Positions 1-7,998 of a DNA stretch of 64,000 nucleotides are shown one piece after another. The stretch is from Actinomycetes bacterium. Lineage in GTDB: Bacteria > Actinomycetota > Thermoleophilia > Gaiellales > Gaiellaceae. Location of the stretch: assembly GCA_025358355.1 (NCBI GenBank), contig JANYJX010000042.1:1-64000 (forward strand). The letters are read 5' to 3'. Position numbers and translations under genes: made by a program. Below the pieces are notes generated by a model. The model was not told the DNA's origin and did no database searches. It saw only the letters and a program-made list of their open reading frames with translations. Each line of letters starts with the position of its first letter. Position 1 is the stretch's first letter.

Positions 1-39
<39 letters not shown>

Positions 40-57
40 CGCTTGCAAGGGTAGCCC

Positions 58-525
58 TCAGCAGCAGGCTACGGCACCTTCTTCCGTCGGCGTGCAGCAC
101 GCGTACGCGCCTTGCTCGTGGGGCTCGTCGTCGTCCTCGACATCCTCGAGCAGCCTGTAGACCTCCCACCGGTTCCCGGCCGGATCGACGACCCACACCT
201 TGTCCTGGCGGGCGTAGCAGCACGTCGTGTCGCGCTCATCGAACGTCGCTAGGCCTGTGTTGGCGAGCCGGGTCGACGACGCGACGACCTCATCCGTCGA
301 GGCGACGCGGATCCCGAGATGTGAGAGCGCAGCCCGCGACGCCTGCTGGAGCGCCAAGGCAACGGGCGGATCGGCGAGCTCGAACTTCGCGTAGCCGGGC
401 TTGCTCTTTGCCGGCTCGACGCCGAAGAGCTCGCGATAGAACGCGATGGCCTTGTCTAGATCCGGCACGTCAAGCGAGAGATGAAACGTGTTCTGTGCTC
501 GCAGCAGCCCTTCTGCGTGCGTCAT
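58..525 (-). CDS. arsI: ArsI/CadI-like glyoxalase-fold protein (C-As lyase-like)
   Basis: Vicinal oxygen chelate-like protein with DTTCCYARQDKVWVVDPAGNRWEVY motif and Cys-rich C-terminus; next to arsC. Confidence 0.8.
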   Translation of the reverse strand: MTHAEGLLRAQNTFHLSLDVPDLDKAIAFYRELFGVEPAKSKPGYAKFELADPPVALALQQASRAALSHLGIRVASTDEVVASSTRLANTGLATFDERDTTCCYARQDKVWVVDPAGNRWEVYRLLEDVEDDDEPHEQGAYACCTPTEEGAVACC

Positions 526-871
526 TCGGCACCGTGGGCCAGCTCGGCGCGACGCTGCCCTCCGGCTCGCAGGGTCAGTCGTTCCTGTGGGAGGTCGTGC
601 TCTCGTTCCTGCTGATGTTCGTGATCATGGCCGTCGCGACCGACACCCGTGCGGTCGGTGAGGCGGCGGCGATCGCGGTTGGCGGCACGGTCGCGCTTGA
701 CGCACTGTTCGGCGGGCCGATCTCGGGCGCGTCGATGAACCCGGCACGATCACTGGGCCGGCGCTCGTCTCCGGCAACCTGCACGCGCTGTGGCTCTACC
801 TCGTCGCGCCGCCGCTTGGCACCGCACTCGGCGCGCTCGCCTACGGGTTCATACGCGGTGACTCCAAATGA
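526..871 (+). pseudogene. Truncated and frameshifted MIP/aquaporin family channel
   Basis: C-terminal half only: FLWEVVLSFLLMFVIMAVATD...GGPISGASMNPARSLG, then a -1 type frameshift near 752 before PALVSGNLHALWLYLVAPPLGTALGALAYGFIRGDSK*. Confidence 0.8.
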
Positions 872-1257
872 GTCGCGTGTTGTTTGTGTGCCTGCACAAC
901 GCGGGGCGCTCGCAGATGTCTGAGGCGCTGTTCTCACTCGCGGCCGGCGGCGGGCATGAGGCGCGGTCGGCCGGGACGACACCCGCGGAGCGCGTCCACC
1001 CGGAGGTCGTCGAGGCGATGCTCGAACTCGGAGTCGACCTTGCGGCACGCGCGCCGCACCGGCTCGATATCGCCGACGGCGAGTGGGCGGATGTCGTCGT
1101 GACCATGGGTTGCGGCGACGCATGCCCGTACATCCCGGGGAAGCGCTACATCGACTGGACCCTGCGCGACCCGAAAGGGCTGCCGCTCGGCGAGGTGCGC
1201 GCGATCCGCGACGAGATCGCCACTCGCGTCTCTGCGCTGGTTGCCGAACTCGGCTAA
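868..1257 (+). CDS. arsC: Arsenate reductase, low-molecular-weight phosphatase family
   Basis: MSRVLFVCLHNAGRSQMSEALF P-loop, DWTLRDPKG motif; ATGA overlap with the upstream aquaporin remnant. Confidence 0.88.
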   Translation: MSRVLFVCLHNAGRSQMSEALFSLAAGGGHEARSAGTTPAERVHPEVVEAMLELGVDLAARAPHRLDIADGEWADVVVTMGCGDACPYIPGKRYIDWTLRDPKGLPLGEVRAIRDEIATRVSALVAELG

Positions 1258-1895
1258 CGACCGCTCGCCGAGAAGTGCTGAAAGTCCTTGGTTCCTGACC
1301 ACGAGCCGCCCCAGCCCCAGCCGACCGACGCGAACGCCTGCACCACCGGGTCGCCAGCGTGAACCATCCCCTTCAGCTGCCGAGTGCGATCGAGGTAGCG
1401 CCGGCTCGCCGCGTGCGAGGTCGCGCCACCGCTGACATACGGGTTCTCGAGCGGGTTCAGGTCGATCGCGCGGCCATACGCGTGCTCCGACCAGCGCGAG
1501 GTTCCCGCGACCGGGCGGCAGTTGAACGCCGAGGTGTTGTCGGCCTCGATGGAGACGTAGTCGCTGCCACCGAAAGCATCGACCGGCTCCAGGCGTCGAA
1601 TCGGAAACTGCGCGGCGAAGAGCTTCCCGAGCACGACTATGACCTTGGCAGCAACATCGCGATTGACGATCAGCGTGCCCCGGCGAACGGTGCCGTCGAA
1701 GCTGCGATACGAGGCCGTGATGAGCCGCAGATCGCGCAGCGAAACCGGGCAGCCGGCGCGCCACGAGACGCCGGTCATGCGAGCGGCAAGCGCCGGCGAG
1801 ATCGGCCGAATCGAGCTGCGAAACGTCGGGCCGCGCGCGCCGGCTGCCGTCGAGGCGACGGCAGCGGCACAGAAGAGGACGGCAATGAACTTCAC
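1254..1895 (-). CDS. M15-family (VanY/extensin-like) D-Ala-D-Ala carboxypeptidase-like secreted protein
   Basis: Signal peptide; SEHAYGRAIDLNP and WGWGGSW metal-site motifs. Confidence 0.75.
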   Translation of the reverse strand: MKFIAVLFCAAAVASTAAGARGPTFRSSIRPISPALAARMTGVSWRAGCPVSLRDLRLITASYRSFDGTVRRGTLIVNRDVAAKVIVVLGKLFAAQFPIRRLEPVDAFGGSDYVSIEADNTSAFNCRPVAGTSRWSEHAYGRAIDLNPLENPYVSGGATSHAASRRYLDRTRQLKGMVHAGDPVVQAFASVGWGWGGSWSGTKDFQHFSASGR

Positions 1896-1901
1896 AATCA
1901 G

Positions 1902-1976
1902 TCGGGGTGGTCGGATTCGAACCGACGGCCTCCCGCCCCCAAAACGGGCGCTCTAACCAGGCTGAGCTACACCCCG
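1902..1976 (-). tRNA. tRNA-Pro(TGG)
   Basis: Reverse complement folds as CGGGGTG..TA-GCTC..GAGC-CCCGT-TTTGGGG-GCGGG..GTCGGTTCGAATCCGAC-CACCCCG-A; anticodon TGG. Confidence 0.93.
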
Positions 1977-2375
1977 CACACGTTCGTACGTCCTCACAGC
2001 ATGACAGTTCGCACAGACAAGGTCGCACGTGGCGAGCTCCTCCAAGACGCGCCGCCTGTTGCGCTTCTGCACGAGTGTCGCGACATCGCTCAGCTTCACG
2101 AAGCCTGGCAAGTGATCCCATTCCATCGCTGAGTGGTGGAAGACGCCGCGACAGTCGGAACACGGCTGGCCGTCCTTGAGCGCTCGGTACCAGATGACGA
2201 ACTCGGCGTGCCCCACCTTCTTCAGGTGGAGTCTGAGCGTGCGCGTTCGCTGGTGATACGGCGCGTCGTACTCCCGTCTGCACGCTTTGCACCAGGCCTG
2301 CGTCTTTGAGCGTCTGCAGTGGAACTCGGTCAGATGACGTTCATTGCCGCACCGGCGGCAGTGTGTCGTTTCTAT
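1953..2375 (-). CDS. HNH endonuclease-like protein; non-canonical ATA start proposed, C-terminus inside tRNA-Pro
   Basis: Reading frame (I)ETTHCRRCGNERHLTEF..CKACRREY..CSDCRGVF..MEWDHLPGFVKLSDVA..CDLVCANCHAVRTYERVRGVAQPG*. No ATG/GTG/TTG upstream of the first zinc knuckle; internal GTG at 2216. Confidence 0.55.
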   Translation of the reverse strand: METTHCRRCGNERHLTEFHCRRSKTQAWCKACRREYDAPYHQRTRTLRLHLKKVGHAEFVIWYRALKDGQPCSDCRGVFHHSAMEWDHLPGFVKLSDVATLVQKRNRRRVLEELATCDLVCANCHAVRTYERVRGVAQPG

Positions 2376-3010
2376 GTTTGCGGTATAGACATCACGGTCG
2401 GACAGTCGTGCAGGACGACGACCAGGCGGCGGGGGCCGTGGACGCCTTCGACGCGGGCGAGCTCGATATCCGATGTCGCGGACGGGCCCGAGACGATCAC
2501 GATTGGGCGACCTTCGCGGGCGCTTGGCGCGAGGCGGTCGATCAGCTCGGGAACGGTCTCGACGATGTCGGCCACGCGAACGATGCAGACGTGGAGATCG
2601 GGGACAAGGGTCAGCGCGCGACGCCCTTGACCCGGGCCGCCGTCGAGGGCGATCGAGCCGGTCTCGGCGCAGGCTGCGGCGCAGGTCGTGAGTGCGGCGT
2701 CGATCTCATCCAGCTGGAGCGCGGTTAGGCCGTCGTCCTCGATCAGCTCGACGCCCGACGGTCGGAGCGATGCGGGGAGCTCGTGCACGATGACCACTCG
2801 CCCGCTCAGCAGCGCCGCGACGGCCACGGCGGGATCGGACGAGCGGATCACCGTCGCGCCGTAATCCTCGATACGCTCGACAAAGCGTTCGACCACGCTG
2901 GCACGGTCGAGGGTCCCGACCTCCCGATACGCCCGCGTGACCGCGACCGGCTCCACGTCCGCGAGCGCCGCGCGGATCCGCGCCAGCAGCTCGTCACGCG
3001 CCGCGCTCAC
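2372..3010 (-). CDS. lutC: Lactate utilization protein C (LutC/YkgG family)
   Basis: LUD-domain protein; overlaps the 3' end of lutB; GTG start inside the longer ORF. Confidence 0.8.
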   Translation of the reverse strand: MSAARDELLARIRAALADVEPVAVTRAYREVGTLDRASVVERFVERIEDYGATVIRSSDPAVAVAALLSGRVVIVHELPASLRPSGVELIEDDGLTALQLDEIDAALTTCAAACAETGSIALDGGPGQGRRALTLVPDLHVCIVRVADIVETVPELIDRLAPSAREGRPIVIVSGPSATSDIELARVEGVHGPRRLVVVLHDCPTVMSIPQT

Positions 3011-4421
3011 GAGCCTCCCACCACTCGCGAAACGTCTGCGCCGGCACGCCGGGAAGATCGCGCGACTCGCCCCAGCCGCCGAGCGGGCCCGGGAACCAGC
3101 GCAGATGCCCATCGCGCAGCGCCGGCCGCTGAAGGACACGCGTGAGCCTCTGCGCGCGCTCATAGCGGCGCCGGTCGGAGAGGATCCGCCCGAGTCGCCG
3201 CAGTGTCGCGCCCTCCAGCCCCTGCCGTTCCGCCGCCACTGCCCGCGCTCGCTCGCGCACCAGGATCCGCGGGATGTCGATCTTGACCGGACACACATCC
3301 GCGCATGCGCCGCAGAGCGACGACGCGAAGGGCAGCGACCCCGCCTGTCCGCTCTCGCCCGAGAGCTGAGGTTGGAGGATCGCGCCGATCGGCCCGGCGT
3401 AGACCGTGTGGTACGCGTGCCCGCCGACGCGGCGATACACCGGACACACGTTCACACAGGCGCTGCAGCGAATGCAGCGCAGCGCCGGCCGGCCAACGTC
3501 GTCGGCCAGCGCACGCGTCCGGCCGTTGTCGAGCAGAACAAGGTGGAATGCGCTCGGCCCGTCGCCGGCTCGCACCCCGGCCCAAAGAGAGGTGTACGGA
3601 TTCATCCGTTCGCCGGTCGCCGAGCGCGGCAGAAGCTGGAGGAAGACGCCAAGATCGCGCCATTCGGGTACCACCTTCTCGATGCCCATCACAGTGATCA
3701 GCGTCTCGGGCAGCGTCGTGCACATCCGCCCGTTCCCCTCCGACTCGACGACACAGATCGTGCCCGTCTCGGCCACCGCGAAGTTCGCGCCCGAGATCGC
3801 GACGCGCGCGCGCAGAAAGGCGGCGCGGAGGTGGAGGCGCGCCGCAGCGGTGAGTTCGGTTGGCTCGTCGGTGAGGTCGGGCCGGTCGAGTGCGACGCGC
3901 AGCAGATCGCGGATCTCCGTGCGGTTCTTGTGGATCGCGGGAACCAGCAGGTGCGAGGCGCGCTCGCCGGCGAGCTGCACGATCAGCTCCGCAAGGTCGG
4001 TCTCGATCGGGCGGATTCCCCCGGCCTCGAGCGCCTCGTTGAGCCGGATCTCGTCGGTCGCGAGCGACTTCACCTTTACGACTTCGTCGGCGCCTGTCGC
4101 GCGAACGAGATCGACGACGATCCGGTTCGCCTCAGCCGCATCACGCGCCCAGTGGACGATGCCGCGCGCCTTGGTAACCGTGGCCTCCAGCTCGAGCAAC
4201 ACGGTGTCCAGCCGATGCAGCGCCGAGTCCTTGATCGCGGCGGCCGCGTCGCGCAGCTCCTCCCAGTCGCCGACTTCGGCGACGACCTGGGCGCGCTTCT
4301 CGCGGATCGTTGTCGTCGCGGCGTTGAGATTCGCGCGCAGCTGGGCGTTCGCGAGCCCGGCGCGCGCCGCCTGCGGGAATACGACCGGCGCCGCGTCGCG
4401 CGCTGCTGCCCGGCTAGGAGG
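2994..4421 (-). CDS. lutB: Lactate utilization iron-sulfur protein B
   Basis: RCIRCSACVNVCPVYRRVGGHAYHTVYAGPIG and CGACADVCPVKIDIP ferredoxin motifs; lutA-lutB-lutC order. Confidence 0.88.
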   Translation of the reverse strand, partial: PPSRAAARDAAPVVFPQAARAGLANAQLRANLNAATTTIREKRAQVVAEVGDWEELRDAAAAIKDSALHRLDTVLLELEATVTKARGIVHWARDAAEANRIVVDLVRATGADEVVKVKSLATDEIRLNEALEAGGIRPIETDLAELIVQLAGERASHLLVPAIHKNRTEIRDLLRVALDRPDLTDEPTELTAAARLHLRAAFLRARVAISGANFAVAETGTICVVESEGNGRMCTTLPETLITVMGIEKVVPEWRDLGVFLQLLPRSATGERMNPYTSLWAGVRAGDGPSAFHLVLLDNGRTRALADDVGRPALRCIRCSACVNVCPVYRRVGGHAYHTVYAGPIGAILQPQLSGESGQAGSLPFASSLCGACADVCPVKIDIPRILVRERARAVAAERQGLEGATLRRLGRILSDRRRYERAQRLTRVLQRPALRDGHLRWFPGPLGGWGESRDLPGVPAQTFREWWEARERGA

Positions 4422-5121
4422 CACCGGCAAGAATTTCCGCCAGATGAACGGCGCGCACGCGCGAACCACGTCGACGCAACCCGCCGCCGATGTGCATCAG
4501 GCACGAGCTGTCGCAGGCGCACACGACATCGGCACCCGTGCTCTCGATCGCGTCGAGCTTGTCGGCGAGCATCGCGCTCGACACCGCCGCGTTCTTCACC
4601 GCGAACGTTCCGCCGAAACCGCAGCACTCGTCAGCGTCCGGCAGCTCGACAAGCCCGAGGCCCTCGACCTCGCGCAGGAGTCTCAGCGGCGAGTCGCCGA
4701 CACGGAGCACGCGCAGCGAATGGCACGTCGGGTGGTAGGTCACTGTTCCGCGGAACCTCGCGCCGATGGCGACAGCGCCAAGACCGCTGACGAACTGCGA
4801 GAGTTCGACGACGCTCTCTGGCACGCCGCGTGCGTCGTCGCCGAGCAACTCCGCGTATTGATGGCGGACATGGGCCGCGCAGGACGCCGACGGCGTGACA
4901 ACAACGGGCTCGCCGGCAAACACGTCAACGAAGCGCTGCCCGAGCTGCCGGGCCTCGTCGACATAGCCGGAGTTGAAGTGCATCTGCCCGCAGCACGTCT
5001 GCTCGCGCGGGAAGCTGACGCTGACTCCGAGCCGCTCGAGCACCGTCACGGTCGCGATCCCGACAGACGGGTAGAGCGTGTCCGCGAGACACGTGACGAA
5101 GAGAGCCGCGCGACCGATCAT
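4414..5121 (-). CDS. lutA: Lactate utilization protein A (CCG-domain Fe-S oxidoreductase)
   Basis: Two cysteine-rich CCG domains: EQTCCGQMHFNSGY, DECCGFGGTFAVK, CDSSCLMHI. Confidence 0.88.
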   Translation of the reverse strand: MIGRAALFVTCLADTLYPSVGIATVTVLERLGVSVSFPREQTCCGQMHFNSGYVDEARQLGQRFVDVFAGEPVVVTPSASCAAHVRHQYAELLGDDARGVPESVVELSQFVSGLGAVAIGARFRGTVTYHPTCHSLRVLRVGDSPLRLLREVEGLGLVELPDADECCGFGGTFAVKNAAVSSAMLADKLDAIESTGADVVCACDSSCLMHIGGGLRRRGSRVRAVHLAEILAGAS

Positions 5122-5176
5122 CGATCATCCGACTTTACTGCGCGGGCGCGCGGTGGTGCCACGATAGCCTCGGCGG

Positions 5177-6124
5177 ATGGTCGAGATCGCCTTCCCGCGG
5201 ACGGTGCCAGCCGGCGAACGCCGACCTCGCCTCGGCTACGCGATGACGCTGGTCGCCGCCAGCCTGTTCGCCGTGAACGGAACTGTCGCGAAGGTGATCC
5301 TCTCGTCGGGGATCACACCGCTGCGGCTGACCGAGTTCCGCGCGACGTTCGGCTTCGTCGGGCTCGCGCTCGTGCTGCTGGTCACGGCTCCTGCGCGCCT
5401 GCGACTGTCGCGCCGCGAGGTCCCGTTCCTCGTCTTCTACGGAATCTGCGGCTTCGCGCTCGTGCAGTGGCTGTATCTCGTCGCGATCCACCGGCTGCCG
5501 ATTGGCATCGGCCTCCTGCTCGAGTTCACGGCGCCGGTGCTCGTCGCGCTGTGGGCGCGCTTCGCCTGGCACGAACCGGTGCGCGCCCGCGTGTGGCTCG
5601 CTCTCGGGCTCTCGCTCGCGGGCCTCGCGCTTGTCGCGGAAGTGTGGAGCGGCATCACGCTCGACGGAATTGGGATCGCCGCCGGGCTTTGCGCGTCCGT
5701 CGTGCTCGCAACGTACTTCGTTGCCGGAGAGCGCGGTGTGGGCCGGCGCGACCCGCTGTCGCTGGTCTGCTACTCGCTGCTGTTCGCGTCGCTGTTCTGG
5801 GCGGTGACGCAGCCGTGGTGGAGCTTCCCGTTTGGCTTGCTGCACGGCTCAACGTCGCTCAACGGCAACCTGGCGTCGACTTCCGTGCCGCTCTGGGCGC
5901 TGTACGTGTGGCTCGTCGTGCTCGGCACGATGGTGCCGTTCGCTCTGTCGATCGGCGCGTTGAGGCACCTGCCGGCGACGACGGTGGGGATCCTCGCGAC
6001 CTTCGAGCCGGTCGCGGCATCGGTCGTCGCGTGGGTCTGGCTCGGCGAGTCGCTCGATGCGGCGCAGCTCGCTGGCGGCGCGGTTGTCCTCGCGGGAATC
6101 GTGCTCGCTCAGACAGCCCGCTGA
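5177..6124 (+). CDS. EamA/DMT-family transporter
   Basis: About ten hydrophobic segments with duplicated EamA architecture. Confidence 0.85.
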   Translation: MVEIAFPRTVPAGERRPRLGYAMTLVAASLFAVNGTVAKVILSSGITPLRLTEFRATFGFVGLALVLLVTAPARLRLSRREVPFLVFYGICGFALVQWLYLVAIHRLPIGIGLLLEFTAPVLVALWARFAWHEPVRARVWLALGLSLAGLALVAEVWSGITLDGIGIAAGLCASVVLATYFVAGERGVGRRDPLSLVCYSLLFASLFWAVTQPWWSFPFGLLHGSTSLNGNLASTSVPLWALYVWLVVLGTMVPFALSIGALRHLPATTVGILATFEPVAASVVAWVWLGESLDAAQLAGGAVVLAGIVLAQTAR

Positions 6125-6142
6125 GCGCGGGTACCCTTCGGC

Positions 6143-7102
6143 GTGATGATCCAACGCGTTCTCCTCGCCTCGCCCCGCGGCTATTGCGCCGGCGTCGAGC
6201 GGGCGGTCGAGACGGTGGAGACGGCGTTGAAGCTCTACGGCTCGCCGGTCTACGTGCGCAAGCAGATCGTCCACAACGTCCATGTCGTCCGCGACCTCGA
6301 ATCGCTCGGCGCGATTTTCGTCGATGAGGTGGACGAGATCCCCGAGGGCGCGACGGTGGTTTTCTCGGCGCACGGAGTCGCGCCGTCCGTGCATGAGGGG
6401 TCGGCGGCACTCGGGCTCACGGTCGTCGACGCGACCTGCCCGCTCGTGACGAAGGTGCACACGCAGGCGAAGCGCTACGCGGGCGAGGGCTACACCGTCG
6501 TCCTAGTCGGACATGCCGGCCACGAGGAGGTCGTCGGCACGATGGGCGAGGCGCCGGAACAGACAGTGCTCGTCGAGAAGGTCGAGGACGTGGCGACGCT
6601 CGATCTGCCCGCCGGAACGCCCGTCGCGTACATCACGCAGACGACGCTCTCGGTCGACGAAACGGCCGAGATCATCACCGCGCTGCGGGCGCGCTTCCCC
6701 GAGATCCGCGGCCCCAGGCGCGAAGACATCTGTTACGCGACCTCGAACCGGCAGTGGGCCGTGAAGGAGATGCTGCCCGAGATCGACCTGCTGCTCGTGA
6801 TCGGCTCGAAGAACTCGTCGAACTCGAACCGGCTGGTCGATGTCGCGCGCGCGGCGGGAGTGGACGCGCACCTTGTGGACGATGCGAGCGGGATCGACGT
6901 GTCCTGGCTGAACGGGATCGAAACGGTCGGTGTCACGTCGGGAGCATCCGCGCCGGAGCGCCTGGTGATCGGCGTCTGCGACTGGTTCCGCGAGCGCGGC
7001 GTCACGCGCTTCGAGCCGTTCCGGATCGTCGAGGAGGACGTGACGTTCCGGCTCCCCGTTGAGTTGCGCCGCGAGCTCGCGCTGGCCGATTCGCAGTCGT
7101 AG
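6143..7102 (+). CDS. ispH: 4-hydroxy-3-methylbut-2-enyl diphosphate reductase
   Basis: ASPRGYCAGVERAVETVE, FSAHGVAPSV, DATCPLVTKVH, YATSNRQ, GVTSGASAPE motifs. Confidence 0.96.
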   Translation: MMIQRVLLASPRGYCAGVERAVETVETALKLYGSPVYVRKQIVHNVHVVRDLESLGAIFVDEVDEIPEGATVVFSAHGVAPSVHEGSAALGLTVVDATCPLVTKVHTQAKRYAGEGYTVVLVGHAGHEEVVGTMGEAPEQTVLVEKVEDVATLDLPAGTPVAYITQTTLSVDETAEIITALRARFPEIRGPRREDICYATSNRQWAVKEMLPEIDLLLVIGSKNSSNSNRLVDVARAAGVDAHLVDDASGIDVSWLNGIETVGVTSGASAPERLVIGVCDWFRERGVTRFEPFRIVEEDVTFRLPVELRRELALADSQS

Positions 7103-7998
7103 TGGTCACGCTTTCGTGCGTCGTCCCGGCGACGAACCGGCCGGCGACGCTGGAGCGGGCGCTCACGGCGATCCACGCGGCGGTCGATCCGCCGGAGGAG
7201 CTGATCGTGGTCGAGGAGCCTGCATTTGCCGGGCCGGCGGAGGCGCGGAACGATGGGGCGCGGCGGGCGACCGGCGACGTCCTCGTGTTCGTCGACTCCG
7301 ATGTCGTGGTGCACGAGAACGTGTTTCGTCGGATTCGGGCCGTGTTCGACGCTAATCCTGAGCTCGTTGCGATGTTCGGCTCGTACGACTCTGAGGTGGC
7401 GACCGTGGGCACAGTGGCCGGGTTCCGCAATCTGCTCCATCACTATGTCCACCAGCGATCTGGCGGCGAGGCTCAGACGTTTTGGGCGGGGCTTGGCGCG
7501 GTTCGGCGCGACGCGTTTCTCGCCGTTGGCGGCTTCGACGTCGGGCGCTATCCGGTGCCGTCGATCGAGGACATCGAGCTCGGAGGCCGGCTCGAGGGCC
7601 GCATCCTGCTCGACCCGGCGTTGCAGGGGACGCATCTGAAGGAGTGGACTCTCGGCAGCATGGTGAAGACGGATTTCGCCCAGCGCGGCGTGCCGTGGGT
7701 GGAGCTGATGCTCGAGCGGCGCGAGGTGCCGACCGCGCTCAACCTCGGCTGGCGCGAACGCGCGAGCGCCGCCGCTTCGGTCGTCGGCGGCGTGTCGCTG
7801 TTACGACGGAAGCCGACCGGCGCTGCGCTCGCGGCGGGCGCGCTCGTGGCGCTGAATCGCGACTTCTACGGCCTGCTCGCCCGCAAGCAAGGGCCGAAGC
7901 GCGCCGCAGCGGGAGTCGGCCTGCATGCGATCCACCACCTCACCGCAGCGGCCGCCGTACCCGCCGGGGTCATCGCCCACCTGCGCCAACGGCGCTAG
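7102..7998 (+). CDS. Family 2 glycosyltransferase
   Basis: LSCVVPATNRPATLERAL, GDVLVFVDSDVVV, GGFD motifs; GTG start overlaps ispH stop. Confidence 0.8.
   Translation: MVTLSCVVPATNRPATLERALTAIHAAVDPPEELIVVEEPAFAGPAEARNDGARRATGDVLVFVDSDVVVHENVFRRIRAVFDANPELVAMFGSYDSEVATVGTVAGFRNLLHHYVHQRSGGEAQTFWAGLGAVRRDAFLAVGGFDVGRYPVPSIEDIELGGRLEGRILLDPALQGTHLKEWTLGSMVKTDFAQRGVPWVELMLERREVPTALNLGWRERASAAASVVGGVSLLRRKPTGAALAAGALVALNRDFYGLLARKQGPKRAAAGVGLHAIHHLTAAAAVPAGVIAHLRQRR

Noticed and set aside
934-2292. 452-aa minus-strand ORF
   Set aside because: Runs antisense to arsC and out of frame through the M15 peptidase, tRNA-Pro and HNH frame; low-complexity composition.
3406-6327. 973-aa plus-strand ORF
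   Set aside because: Antisense to lutB/lutA and out of frame through the EamA gene; Arg/Ser/Ala-rich shadow ORF typical of high-GC DNA.
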